Below are positions 53,766 to 61,689 of a stretch of DNA of 64,000 bases, one piece after another; position 1 is the first letter of the stretch; the number at the start of each line of letters is the position of its first letter. The DNA comes from UBA1672 sp050633285 (GTDB lineage Bacteria; Pseudomonadota; Alphaproteobacteria; Micavibrionales; Micavibrionaceae), in the NCBI GenBank assembly GCA_050633285.1, contig JBOEGG010000007.1, positions 1-64,000 on the forward strand, read 5' to 3'. The notes beneath the pieces were generated by a model. That model saw only the letters and a program-made list of their open reading frames with translations, made no database searches and was not told the origin of the DNA. Both the position numbers and the translations under genes were made by a program.

Positions 53766-54701
53766 TTAATCCACTATGATCCGCGCATTATTATGCCCGC
53801 GTGCCATTACCCCCTCTAACAGCGCATCTGCCTCAGGCACATTACGCGTGGGAAACCTGACGCGGTAATATGTTACGTTATCTACTGTTACAGGATGTAT
53901 TTGTGCACGCCCGAATGTGTCAAGCGCGCTGGCATGCCTCATCGCTCCTTCACGCGTTGAAAATGCACCTGTTTGCACGAAAACACCTTTTGAGTTTACG
54001 GGATACTCTGAGACAACAGAATCCGGATAAAAATTTCCTGCCTTTACATGTCCGGGTGTTGTCACTTTATTTTGCGTTGTTAAAGACACGGGTTGGTTCA
54101 CCGGTGCAGGCTTCGTACTTGCCATTTGTACGTTGGGTGATTTGTACGAGCTCTTATTCATGGGCACTTCCATACCGCGCGTATCTTGTCCGTTTTGTGC
54201 GGCCTGTGCGACCATACGACTTTCTGCCTCTAAAACCTGAACACGTACTTTGGCTATCCCTTTATTCTTAAAGCCAAGTAACTCAGCCGAACGCTTTGAC
54301 ATATCGATAATACGACCATGTGCATATGGCCCACGATCATTCACACGCACGATGAGCGAGCGCCCATTCTCCAAATTTGTAACACGCACGATACTTGGTA
54401 GAGGAAGCGTTTTATGCGCGGCAGTTAATTCATTCTGGTCGTAAGTTTCACCGTTTGCAGTTTTCTTTCCGTGGAATCCTGGGCCATACCATGATGCGAC
54501 TCCGCGCTTATCATAATCGTAATCAACTGCGGGATAATAGCGCACCCCTTTAATCGTATAAGGTGAACCAATTTTATAATGCCCTTTGCTGTACCCGCCT
54601 CCGGCCAGTTTTTTTCCAAAATGAGAGGCCAGCTCTATTTCCGAGCAGCCGGATAAAAGCAAACAAAATGAAAGAAAAGAAACAGCAATAAAGTGACGCA
54701 T
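53766..54701 (-). CDS. rlpA: RlpA septal-ring lytic transglycosylase, lipoprotein
   Basis: A 311-residue outer-membrane lipoprotein: lipobox LLSGC with Cys19 as the likely lipidation site. It has a double-psi beta-barrel domain (about 67-160: GVASWYGPGFHGKKTANGE with the catalytic region, VNDRGPYAHGRIIDMSKRSAELLGF) and a C-terminal SPOR domain (about 235-310: VQTGAFSTREGAMRHASAL, YYRVRFPTR) that binds denuded glycan strands at the septum. Middle residues are a Pro/Gln/Ser/Thr-rich linker. Cleaves denuded peptidoglycan in related bacteria. Confidence 0.93.
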   Translation of the reverse strand: MRHFIAVSFLSFCLLLSGCSEIELASHFGKKLAGGGYSKGHYKIGSPYTIKGVRYYPAVDYDYDKRGVASWYGPGFHGKKTANGETYDQNELTAAHKTLPLPSIVRVTNLENGRSLIVRVNDRGPYAHGRIIDMSKRSAELLGFKNKGIAKVRVQVLEAESRMVAQAAQNGQDTRGMEVPMNKSSYKSPNVQMASTKPAPVNQPVSLTTQNKVTTPGHVKAGNFYPDSVVSEYPVNSKGVFVQTGAFSTREGAMRHASALDTFGRAQIHPVTVDNVTYYRVRFPTRNVPEADALLEGVMARGHNNARIIVD

Positions 54702-54748
54702 AAGAAAATGCCCTTCAAATAATTAAAAACCAAGTTTGTTAAAGTAGC

Positions 54749-55723
54749 CTATTGAGCAATAAGATCTGCAAGCATACCAACAGATGTTGCAAAATAAGTC
54801 GATTTATTCCATTTCATGATAACGCGGTAATTATCATAGACAAGGTAAGTCGGCCCGTTCAGGCCATCAGGGGCAACGACAGACGCTCTCATCCCTTCAA
54901 CAACAGGGATACCCTGCCCGCCAAGGAGGGTAACCCCCATACGTTTCCATGTTTGTAAATCATGTTTTACCTTTAGACCGACCATCCCTTTTGTGAAACC
55001 TTTAGGTACACTGACACGGCGCCCCCAACGCTCATCCTCAGCCCATCCACTTTTGCTCAAATAATTTGCAGTAGAGGCAAAGACATCCGGTAGGCTTGTC
55101 CAGATATCACGCTTTCCATCATTATTCCCATCGACAGCAAAAGCATGAAAACTGGACGGCATAAATTGGTTCTGCCCCATTGCGCCGGCCCATGAACCTT
55201 TCATATTTTTCGGAGCGATATGTCCCGCGTCCAGTATCTTCAACGCATTAATCAGTTCCTTACGGAAGAAAGAGCTACGACGCCCATCATATGCCAATGT
55301 CGATAATGCGGTTACGACCTTAAATCCACCTGTATTATTTCCGTAACTGGTCTCAATCCCCCATAACGCAACGATATATTGCGGTGGAACACCATATTTC
55401 TTCGCTGTTTTATCCAATAAGTCTCTGTGCTGTTTATATAGCCTACGCCCTTGTGCAACACGCGCATCGCTAATAACGCGTTTTTTGTATTGGGCGAAGG
55501 TCATTGTCCCTTCGGGTTGCTTACGGTCAAGCTCAATGATACGCGGAATTGGCGCAACACCCACCATTGCCTGCTCAACTATTCCTTTTGATATGCCTTT
55601 AGATATAGCGTCTTTCTTAAAATTTTTGACCCATTTATCGAATTCTTCGTCCGCATGAGCATGCGCAGGTAACAAGGAAAGAGATAAGATTGCTGCGCAT
55701 AGAAATTTAGCCGTGCGGTTCAT
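54749..55723 (-). CDS. mltB: Lytic murein transglycosylase (MltB/SLT_2 family)
   Basis: A 324-residue periplasmic enzyme with a signal peptide (ending AHAHA). Catalytic Glu in WGIETSYGNNTGGF; SWAGAMGQNQFMPSSFHAFAVDGNNDGKRDIW is the SLT_2 signature region. It cleaves the MurNAc-GlcNAc bond, leaving 1,6-anhydro-MurNAc. It lies 47 bp upstream of rlpA in the same operon. Confidence 0.94.
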   Translation of the reverse strand: MNRTAKFLCAAILSLSLLPAHAHADEEFDKWVKNFKKDAISKGISKGIVEQAMVGVAPIPRIIELDRKQPEGTMTFAQYKKRVISDARVAQGRRLYKQHRDLLDKTAKKYGVPPQYIVALWGIETSYGNNTGGFKVVTALSTLAYDGRRSSFFRKELINALKILDAGHIAPKNMKGSWAGAMGQNQFMPSSFHAFAVDGNNDGKRDIWTSLPDVFASTANYLSKSGWAEDERWGRRVSVPKGFTKGMVGLKVKHDLQTWKRMGVTLLGGQGIPVVEGMRASVVAPDGLNGPTYLVYDNYRVIMKWNKSTYFATSVGMLADLIAQ

Positions 55724-55729
55724 TTGGTT

Positions 55730-56167
55730 TTATCCTTTAATTTTGGAATCATCTTCATAGAGTTTTGACATGACCTCAAAGATAAAGGCCGTACTCCAAC
55801 CAAACAAGATAAATCCGTTCGCTGATTGAAAAGCACTCACAAGTCTCCAATCTTTGTCCAGATAGATGTCACCAAATCCTACAGTCGTGAATGATGATGT
55901 TGAAAAATACAGCGCTTCTTCAAAATCTGCGACAACATCAATATATAAATAGAATCCTGCCCAAAGCCATATTTGTACAATATGTGCGACAAATGTCCCT
56001 AACACGGCAACGACAAGCAAAGGGATCTTCCAATGCCTTTTAAATAATAAACGCGCCTTATTGCTTGCGCGTTGTAGCCAGCCTATCAGGTAATCCAGAG
56101 CCACCGCGTGTATCACGACAGTGATACAGATTAAAATCATACTAATTGCGAACTGTAATATAAGCAT
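55730..56167 (-). CDS. Small two-TM potassium channel-like protein
   Basis: A 145-residue protein with an N-terminal hydrophobic helix, a second around residues 48-70, and the ion-channel pore SSFTTVGFGDIYLD with a TVGFGD selectivity filter, preceded by DFEEALYFS. It belongs to the Ion_trans_2 group. A C-terminal helix follows and ends in acidic residues. It starts 9 nt before mltB on the minus strand (stop 55730, mltB start 55723). Function as K+ efflux or uptake pore is inferred. Confidence 0.85.
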   Translation of the reverse strand: MLILQFAISMILICITVVIHAVALDYLIGWLQRASNKARLLFKRHWKIPLLVVAVLGTFVAHIVQIWLWAGFYLYIDVVADFEEALYFSTSSFTTVGFGDIYLDKDWRLVSAFQSANGFILFGWSTAFIFEVMSKLYEDDSKIKG

Positions 56168-56262
56168 TTTGAAAAAAAACCTACTTTTTTAAAATTTCCC
56201 CTAGACAGACATACCTAAAAGTCTGTAGAAAATGAACCTCAAAATGTAAAAATCATTCATGC

Positions 56263-56353
56263 GGACAGATGGCAGAGTGGTTGAATGCACCGGTCTTGAA
56301 AACCGGCATAGGTTTATAGCCTATCCAGGGTTCGAATCCCTGTCTGTCCGCCA
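56263..56353 (+). tRNA. tRNA-Ser (UGA)
   Basis: A 91-nt class II tRNA. Acceptor GGACAGA pairs with TCTGTCC (56343-56349); discriminator G56350 and an encoded CCA follow. Anticodon stem CCGGT/ACCGG encloses loop CTTGAAA with anticodon TGA at 56297-56299. A long variable arm (ATAGGTTTATAGCCTAT region) marks it as Ser-type. T-arm GGGTTCGAATCCC. It lies between the minus-strand envelope operon and a scarred region. Confidence 0.96.
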
Positions 56354-56816
56354 TGAACTCACCCCCATTTCCACCCTAAAGCACTGATTTTAACCGTTTT
56401 TTCTGGATTGACTGATATAGGTTCGAATCCCATGTACTCTGGGCACACGCCCATTTCAGAACAACACATAACACACTGATAATAAATAGCTTTCTTGAAT
56501 CAGAAAAGAATAACAACCCCACATACATGTACTTTTGTCCGCCATTGATACACACAATGCTACACATATTGCTACACACGAGAATCATTTTAGTGTGCCA
56601 CTTAACGCCAACATAGCATTAAGTTAACCCTCTTCCGGCCATAAGCGGACGTAAGTGACACTCATAATTTCTATCGGTTAATACGTCGATCCTTGACTGT
56701 CGTTCTCGATTACATAGCATCTCACAAATAACATTATGAAAATAAGTTGATATTTCCCAAAAAAATCTTTAGCTTATTAATCATCTTATAAACACAAGAT
56801 AAATTAATTAACAAAT
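56354..56816. other. Gap after tRNA-Ser with tRNA-3'-like fragments
   Basis: About 460 bp without a convincing gene. Two short matches to the tRNA 3' half recur separately: GGTTCGAATCCC at 56420-56431 and TGTCCGCCAT at 56536-56545. A short interspersed repeat copy (CCGGCCATAAGCGGACGTAAGT) sits at 56635-56656. This looks like a scar of integration at the tRNA gene. No promoter was identified. Confidence 0.45.
56635..56656 (+). repeat. Interspersed repeat copy 1
   Basis: CCGGCCATAAGCGGACGTAAGT. One of five copies of a ~20-bp element with consensus CCGGCCATAAGCGGACGTTAAG, all on the plus strand and all to the right of tRNA-Ser. Confidence 0.6.
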
Positions 56817-57491
56817 TTGAAAATAAAACCAGAGGCAATATTGGGACTTTTTCGAGCCAACGATAGACTATACCCAGACCCAATGATACTAGATATCGGC
56901 GATGATATTGAAGCTCTGTCCCCTATTTGGCGCGAAAAAACAAAACACAACATCCACGCTATAATTTGTGACTATCCCGGCCAAGGTGAAGACCTAGATC
57001 ATGCAGCTCAAGACATAATTAATTCATCAAAGATGAGCAATAATTGTTTTAGTCCAGAGATGGCCGGAAATAGGCATACTGGGCATGCATCTTTTACAAC
57101 GTGGAACAATGTAAACACATTGAAAACATCACTCTCTCAAAAACACTTCCCTCATGCGGCAAATGAGGTTATTACCAATATCGCCAAAACTTTAGTGCAA
57201 ACACAGTCCGCACCAGAATACTCAACACTCATTCGCGTAAATAGTGACCGCATAAGAGGAGTGCATCGTCATGATGAAGATGGCGATGACTTTGATGACA
57301 CTATAACTATGACTCTTTCAGGAGATGGCACTATTGCACAGGCTGGTGAAAAACCGGGCGACGATATAGCTTTTGCCTTACCCTCCAGGAAAATTATTCT
57401 TTTTGACTGCACACTTCTGCATGGATCTCCTGAGCGTCAAGAAAACTGGGATTCGAACCCTAGAACTAATATAATTATGGCACCAGTTTAA
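56817..57491 (+). CDS. Hypothetical protein with possible 2OG-oxygenase/cupin-like C-terminus
   Basis: A 224-residue frame starting at TTG 56817; the only upstream in-frame codons before a stop have no better start. No good ribosome site is seen, so it may be a degraded or partial gene. GVHRHDEDGDDF and a later LLHGSPERQ resemble the HxD...H spacing of Fe(II)-dependent jelly-roll proteins, loosely like DUF1826-type sequences. That resemblance is weak. Next to the tRNA-Ser scar, suggesting it came with a mobile region. Confidence 0.4.
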   Translation: MKIKPEAILGLFRANDRLYPDPMILDIGDDIEALSPIWREKTKHNIHAIICDYPGQGEDLDHAAQDIINSSKMSNNCFSPEMAGNRHTGHASFTTWNNVNTLKTSLSQKHFPHAANEVITNIAKTLVQTQSAPEYSTLIRVNSDRIRGVHRHDEDGDDFDDTITMTLSGDGTIAQAGEKPGDDIAFALPSRKIILFDCTLLHGSPERQENWDSNPRTNIIMAPV

Positions 57492-57500
57492 TTCGCTAGC

Positions 57501-57515
57501 GGCCAATAGCGGACG
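57501..57515 (+). repeat. Interspersed repeat copy 2
   Basis: GGCCAATAGCGGACG, lying between the 56817-57491 gene and the convergent minus-strand gene. One base shift relative to the consensus GGCCATAAGCGGACG. Confidence 0.45.
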
Positions 57516-57523
57516 CTCAAAAA

Positions 57524-58030
57524 CTACTCCAGTGTACCTCTCAGAGATCTAAATACATCTAGTTCTTTTTGAAAATGGTCAACATCTAAACGATAATGAC
57601 TTACGGGTGCACGACAAGTATCAATGCGTCGAATATTTGATTGCTCATTTTCTCCAAGTGGCGGTAGCATAACAAAATAGTATTGACCAGGTGTTACACC
57701 AGTATAGCCCGTACCAATACCCAAAAGGTCAATCAGAGTTGGTTTGTAGCTTGTGTCGCCTTTAAATTCTTCAGTAATACGATAACCTGTAAAAATAGCT
57801 TTTATGCTCTCGTCCCTATCTAATGCGACGGGATATCCCTTATTAAGCTTCTTCCACAATTTTTCATTTAATTTAGTCTCTGTTATGTATATTAAAAATG
57901 CACGTTCAGACTCCTTATATGTTTGCTCTATAGTCTTATTCTGGCACCTAAAAGCCCACACAGGATTAACTAAAAACACTAACGCTATCACTGTTACTAT
58001 TATTCTATAAAAATATTTCACTTCTAACAC
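57524..58030 (-). CDS. Secreted hypothetical protein (TIMP/netrin-like appearance)
   Basis: A 168-residue protein with a signal peptide (IVTVIALVFLVNPVWA), mature N-terminus FRCQNKT. The early Cys, then ERAFLIYITETKL, the GYRITEEFKGD segment and a late Cys (IDTCRAP) resemble bacterial TIMP-like OB-fold secreted proteins. I am not sure of this. It is similar in organisation to the protein encoded at 58451-58879, which has FSCALQGT, EFIGIVRIVDRQE and a later Cys. Both may be distant paralogues. Confidence 0.45.
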   Translation of the reverse strand: MLEVKYFYRIIVTVIALVFLVNPVWAFRCQNKTIEQTYKESERAFLIYITETKLNEKLWKKLNKGYPVALDRDESIKAIFTGYRITEEFKGDTSYKPTLIDLLGIGTGYTGVTPGQYYFVMLPPLGENEQSNIRRIDTCRAPVSHYRLDVDHFQKELDVFRSLRGTLE

Positions 58031-58067
58031 TTTAAGTTATTTGTCATCGGACATTTAATACTAAAAT

Positions 58068-58493
58068 CTACTCACCTACTCGTTCAATCAACACTGAACC
58101 CGAATTTAAGTTACTCTGGCTGTTTTCGAGGCGGCATTTAATTCCCACTTCACATTCGCTTGATCCTATTTTATCACTAGCAACAATACGAGCATCTATG
58201 TTGTTTGTAACTACTTCGGAAACGGCAGATGAGTTATTCCCAGATGAGTAAGCTATACTCTGAACAGTTTTTTCATTGCTATCAGGACTATTCGACAAAT
58301 AAGTGTTCCATATCAAAAAAGAACCACCAATTATCGCTGGCACAATTGCTAAATATAGGCTTTCTTTAAACTTCTTTCGCACTACTTTACCTATCCTTGT
58401 TTTTATTCCCAATGCTTGTCCGGCCTTAGCGGACGTTAAGTTTGTACACTTCATTGCCATACGTATGAAACTTGAGAACGAACTATATCCCAA
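58068..58493 (-). CDS. Hypothetical membrane-anchored protein
   Basis: A 141-residue frame. Its middle has a hydrophobic stretch (LYLAIVPAIIGGSFLIW, residues ~46-62), preceded by a basic segment (GKVVRKKF), then a Ser/Asn-rich extracytoplasmic part with two Cys. An interspersed repeat copy (58420-58440) falls in the N-terminal coding part, so the real start may be downstream of it, near residue 25. It overlaps the next minus-strand frame (58451) by 43 nt. No family. Confidence 0.4.
   Translation of the reverse strand: MGYSSFSSFIRMAMKCTNLTSAKAGQALGIKTRIGKVVRKKFKESLYLAIVPAIIGGSFLIWNTYLSNSPDSNEKTVQSIAYSSGNNSSAVSEVVTNNIDARIVASDKIGSSECEVGIKCRLENSQSNLNSGSVLIERVGE
58420..58440 (+). repeat. Interspersed repeat copy 3
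   Basis: CCGGCCTTAGCGGACGTTAAG, differing from the consensus at one or two positions. It lies inside or just upstream of the minus-strand hypothetical gene, so that gene's start may be misplaced. Confidence 0.5.
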
Positions 58494-58879
58494 TGCTTCC
58501 CCAACTGACCTCTAATCCCTTTCTCTCCCATTATATAAGCCCCCTCTTCGTTTTTTAAGATAATGACTTCTTGAAGAGAGTATAATTCGTTCACCGCAAT
58601 ATCACAGCTAGTCCACATTTCTTCAAACTTGATCTCAAACGTCACAGCCGGATCAAAATTTTCGGAAGATTTGTACACCATAAACGGCCTCATAACTGCG
58701 GATTTTTTTCGTCCGCTTTCGTATTCTTGCCTATCAACTATTCTAACAATGCCAATAAATTCTGCTTTACTTATTAGATTTTCTTTCTCTTTATCCGTCC
58801 CCTGAAGAGCGCAAGAAAAAGCACCAGAGGGAAAAAGTAAAAAAATGATAACGCAAAATGAGATTAATCTAAGCAACAA
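58451..58879 (-). CDS. Secreted hypothetical protein (TIMP/netrin-like appearance)
   Basis: A 142-residue protein with a signal peptide (FCVIIFLLFPSGAFS), mature part FSCALQGTDK. The early Cys, the EFIGIVRIVDRQE strand, VTFEIKFEEMWTSCDI and later GYEE-like loops make it a possible OB-fold secreted protein similar to that encoded at 57524-58030. No enzyme motifs. A purine-rich stretch near 58885 (AAGGAGATG read on the minus strand) provides a good ribosome site for ATG 58879. Confidence 0.45.
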   Translation of the reverse strand: MLLRLISFCVIIFLLFPSGAFSCALQGTDKEKENLISKAEFIGIVRIVDRQEYESGRKKSAVMRPFMVYKSSENFDPAVTFEIKFEEMWTSCDIAVNELYSLQEVIILKNEEGAYIMGEKGIRGQLGKHWDIVRSQVSYVWQ

Positions 58880-58902
58880 AACATCTCCTTATATTAAAGT
58901 TT

Positions 58903-58923
58903 CCGGCCATAAGCGGACATTAA
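58903..58923 (+). repeat. Interspersed repeat copy 4
   Basis: CCGGCCATAAGCGGACATTAA, almost identical to copy 1, in the gap upstream of the minus-strand gene at 58451-58879. Confidence 0.6.
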
Positions 58924-59021
58924 CTCTCATGTATAATATCCTCTTCAAATGTAAAATGGCCTATAATTCATTAACTACTCCGCGCCTAAAAACACCAATA
59001 TGATTAATATGAATCATCTTA

Positions 59022-59393
59022 TTAAAAAGACAAATCACACAAAGCGACACCCTTACCTTTTAAGAGTTGTTTAATCTGAGAAAACGCCTCGTTTAAATCA
59101 ACAGGAAATGCGTTATTCCTGTCTACTATTAAATATATTTTTGGTTCGCTAAAGAAAGATTGAACATAATCAATTCGCTTGATCAAACGTCAACAAATCA
59201 AGATCAGCTATATCCATTTTTCCTTTCGATGGAGAATAGTAAGCTTAAAAAAACGAAAGCCTTTGTAGCCTTCAACGAGGCATTTAATTTCTATTGCCTT
59301 CACTATTCTTAACTTATCATCACTGTTAATGCACATACCAAAGACAATCCCATCAAGTTGCGATAATTGATAGGTCAATGGTTCTGGAGTTGA
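59022..59393 (-). pseudogene. Broken gene of unknown function (nonsense and frameshift)
   Basis: Reading the minus strand gives a coherent amino-acid sequence in pieces: STPEPLTYQLSQLDGIVFG..., an in-frame TAA after GYKGFRFF, then AYYSPSKGKMDIADLDLLTF, and after a frame change LIKRIDYVQSFFSEPKIYL through LKGKGVALCDLSF with stop at 59022-59024. It has no intact start and is truncated at the 5' end. No family recognised. It is part of the scarred region right of tRNA-Ser. Confidence 0.5.
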
Positions 59394-59493
59394 TCATCAG
59401 TAAATACAGTTGAAGTAATTAAGCGCTGTTAATCTTCATGTTTTCAATCATGGTGTTTCTAAGTCGAACGCTCTGATGCATAAGGAGGTGCCA

Positions 59494-59636
59494 ATGACTA
59501 AACCTAAAAAACCAAGTTCTCACCATTTTGTTTGCGTTTGAACGCAGAAGAGCGGTTGAATTTTACGCGCGAGCAATGGCAACAAGCCCCACTCTTGGCG
59601 GTGAATTTTAGACCTAAAACAAATCAAGCTATATGA
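59494..59636 (+). pseudogene. Broken short gene (frameshift), possibly MobC-like
   Basis: A strong ribosome site (AAGGAGGTG at 59482-59490) precedes ATG 59494. The frame reads MTKPKKPSSHHFVCV then a stop; the following bases in another frame read RLNAEERLNFTREQWQQ. 'RL..EER' with this length is reminiscent of small plasmid-mobilisation (MobC-type) or ribbon-helix-helix proteins, but the match is too short for certainty. Confidence 0.35.
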
Positions 59637-59647
59637 CACCTAGCCCT

Positions 59648-60874
59648 TTACGCAGCTTCTGCTTGCTTAAACCATTCTGGGAACGGGTCATCCATAGACT
59701 TATATTTATCTTCATTAGAAATATAGTTTTCGACCAAACAGCTATCTAACTTACTTCGTAACTCCTGCTCATCCATACCCCCTTTAAGACCAATAAAGAC
59801 TATCTCTTGGCGTCTATCTCCATAATCTTCTGTCCAGTAATTACGCAAGACCTCTTCAAATTCTTCTCCCACTGGCCAGCGATTTTTTGGGATTGCAGCC
59901 CACCAACGACCAATTCCCTGATGGCGTACGAATGCTCCTGCTTGCGATACCTCTCCAACATAATCAGGGCGTGTAGCAGTCCAGAAAAAACCTTTAGCAC
60001 GCACAACGCCCGGCCAACCCTCATTAAAAAAATCATAAATTTTAACGGGATCAAACGGCGCACGTTCACGATAAACAAAACTAATAATCCCATATTCATC
60101 AGTTTCAGGAACGTGATCTTTAAAATTATAGAGTTCATGCGCCCATAAAGGGTGCTCTTGCGCCTCTTCAAAGTGAAACAGGCCAGTATCCATTACACGG
60201 TCAATTTCAATTTGGCCTAAAGTTGTCTCTACGATATCGGTACGAGCATTCAAGCTACGTATAATCGCTCTTGCTGTGTCCAGTTCATCAGAAGAAACTA
60301 AATCAGCCTTGTTCAAAATAACAACGTTCGCAAATTCAATTTGCTCCACTAATAGATCAACAAGCGTGCGTTCATCCTCATCACCCAAGCTCTCCTTCTG
60401 ATCCCTTAGAAACTCAGTTGAGCTGTAATTATGAATAAGATTGGACGCATCAACAACAGTCACCATAGTATCAAGGCGCGCCACATCTGATAGACTACGC
60501 CCATCCTCATCACGAAAGTCAAAAGTTGCGGCAACAGGCAAGGGTTCCGATATACCCGTACTCTCGATCAGAAGGTACTCATATTTACCTTCTGATGCCA
60601 AATCAGAGACTTGTTCAAGCAAGTCCTCACGCAAAGTACAGCAGATACAGCCATTACTCATCTCAACCAGTTTTTCTTCAGTACGCGAGAGGTCTGCACC
60701 ACCCTTTTCTATAAGCGCAGAATCTATATTCACCTCACTCATATCATTCACAATAACCGCAACTTTTTTGCCTTCACGGTTATTTAAAATATAATTCAAA
60801 AGCGTGGTTTTCCCTGCCCCTAAAAAACCGGACAGAACAGTGACAGGTAACTTTTTCTCTACAGCTCGTAACAT
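59648..60874 (-). CDS. CobW/G3E-family GTPase, zinc-responsive metallochaperone type
   Basis: A 408-residue P-loop GTPase of the COG0523 group. Walker A is GFLGAGKTTLLNYIL; the metal-binding CxCC is C76-x-C78-C79 (GCICC); LLIESTGISEP is Walker B-like; NKADL is the GTPase specificity motif. The CobW_C domain follows from ~290. Such proteins deliver zinc to client enzymes during zinc shortage, often under Zur control. The Zur-type palindromes 30-60 bp upstream support that. Divergent from the ABC operon on the right. Confidence 0.92.
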   Translation of the reverse strand: MLRAVEKKLPVTVLSGFLGAGKTTLLNYILNNREGKKVAVIVNDMSEVNIDSALIEKGGADLSRTEEKLVEMSNGCICCTLREDLLEQVSDLASEGKYEYLLIESTGISEPLPVAATFDFRDEDGRSLSDVARLDTMVTVVDASNLIHNYSSTEFLRDQKESLGDEDERTLVDLLVEQIEFANVVILNKADLVSSDELDTARAIIRSLNARTDIVETTLGQIEIDRVMDTGLFHFEEAQEHPLWAHELYNFKDHVPETDEYGIISFVYRERAPFDPVKIYDFFNEGWPGVVRAKGFFWTATRPDYVGEVSQAGAFVRHQGIGRWWAAIPKNRWPVGEEFEEVLRNYWTEDYGDRRQEIVFIGLKGGMDEQELRSKLDSCLVENYISNEDKYKSMDDPFPEWFKQAEAA

Positions 60875-60903
60875 TGCGCTTCTCGCTTTCTAAAATCTCA
60901 AAA

Positions 60904-60918
60904 TGTTATAATATAACA
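60904..60918. promoter_or_regulatory. Zur-type palindrome 1
   Basis: TGTTATAATATAACA, a perfect palindrome that resembles the Zur box (consensus AATGTTATAATATAACATT-like) of proteobacteria. 30 bp upstream of the CobW gene start on the minus strand, inside the divergent promoter region. Confidence 0.8.
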
Positions 60919-60920
60919 AT

Positions 60921-60935
60921 TGTTATAATGTAACA
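60921..60935. promoter_or_regulatory. Zur-type palindrome 2
   Basis: TGTTATAATGTAACA, a near-perfect palindrome, centre 17 bp from the first. Two boxes on the same face suggest cooperative binding and control of both flanking transcripts. The outer flanks (AAA-TGTTA... and ...TAACATTTTT) also match the consensus. Confidence 0.8.
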
Positions 60936-61065
60936 TTTTTAATTTGCAAGAAACAAAAACATATATGATAAATAAGCATATCTCAGGAAACACGCTTAAC
61001 CAGAGAGAATTATACCGCTAAGGTAGGGAATACCTTACAAAAAATAGAAAAGGCAAGATAACACA

Positions 61066-61689
61066 ATGTTGTTTAGCATTACGGACATCGAACACCACAT
61101 CGACAGTCATTGTATTATAGACAAGCTCAGCTTAAATGTGAGCGAAGGACAGCATCTCCTTCTACTCGGCCCATCAGGCTGTGGTAAAACCACATTGATG
61201 AACATCATGGCAGGTTTATTGAAACCCACCTCTGGTGATATTTCCTATCACGACAATAGGTATTCTTTACTTTCAGATAAAAATAAAGACCAACTACGAG
61301 CAGAAAATTTTGGCTTCATTTTTCAAAGAATGCATTTAATCAAATACTTAACCGTTGAAAAAAATATTGCCTTAGCACAAAGAAAACCAGCCCCTATACG
61401 AACACAAGAATTAATCAAAGACCTTGGCCTCTGTGATAAAGAAAAACAAAAGGCACATAAGTTAAGTGTCGGAGAAGCGCAACGCGTCGCAATTGCACGT
61501 GCTGTAGCAAATAACCCCAACGTCATCTTTGCCGATGAACCAACTTCTGCGCTTGATGATAAAAACGCCGAAAAAGTTATGAATTTGATACTGGATCAGG
61601 CACAAAAAACAAACGCAACAATCATAGCAGCGACACATGACGCGCGTATTAAGCCACATTTTAAAACAGTATTGGAGATGGCAGAATGA
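61066..61689 (+). CDS. ABC transporter ATPase (LolD/MacB type), zinc-regulated operon
   Basis: A 207-residue ATPase: Walker A GPSGCGKTTL, Q-loop FGFIFQRMHLIKYL, signature LSVGEAQRVAIARA (V for the usual G), Walker B VIFADEPTSALDD and switch His in AATHDA. It overlaps the permease gene start by 4 nt. The gene order ATPase-permease-DUF3299 resembles the Zur-regulated PA4064-PA4065-PA4066 block of Pseudomonas aeruginosa as I recall it; the periplasmic zinc-binding partner is absent here. Confidence 0.88.
   Translation: MLFSITDIEHHIDSHCIIDKLSLNVSEGQHLLLLGPSGCGKTTLMNIMAGLLKPTSGDISYHDNRYSLLSDKNKDQLRAENFGFIFQRMHLIKYLTVEKNIALAQRKPAPIRTQELIKDLGLCDKEKQKAHKLSVGEAQRVAIARAVANNPNVIFADEPTSALDDKNAEKVMNLILDQAQKTNATIIAATHDARIKPHFKTVLEMAE

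Larger units (their letters stand above)
58880..59647. other. Gene-poor scarred stretch between hypothetical genes and the zinc locus
   Basis: About 770 bp holding repeat copy 4, the minus-strand broken gene (59022-59393) and the frameshifted short gene (59494-59636). I see no intact gene. Decayed coding sequence next to a tRNA supports an old integrated element. Confidence 0.5.

Noticed and set aside
56376..56588. Minus-strand 70-residue frame after the tRNA
   Set aside because: No ribosome site or family features; it lies in the tRNA-scar region.
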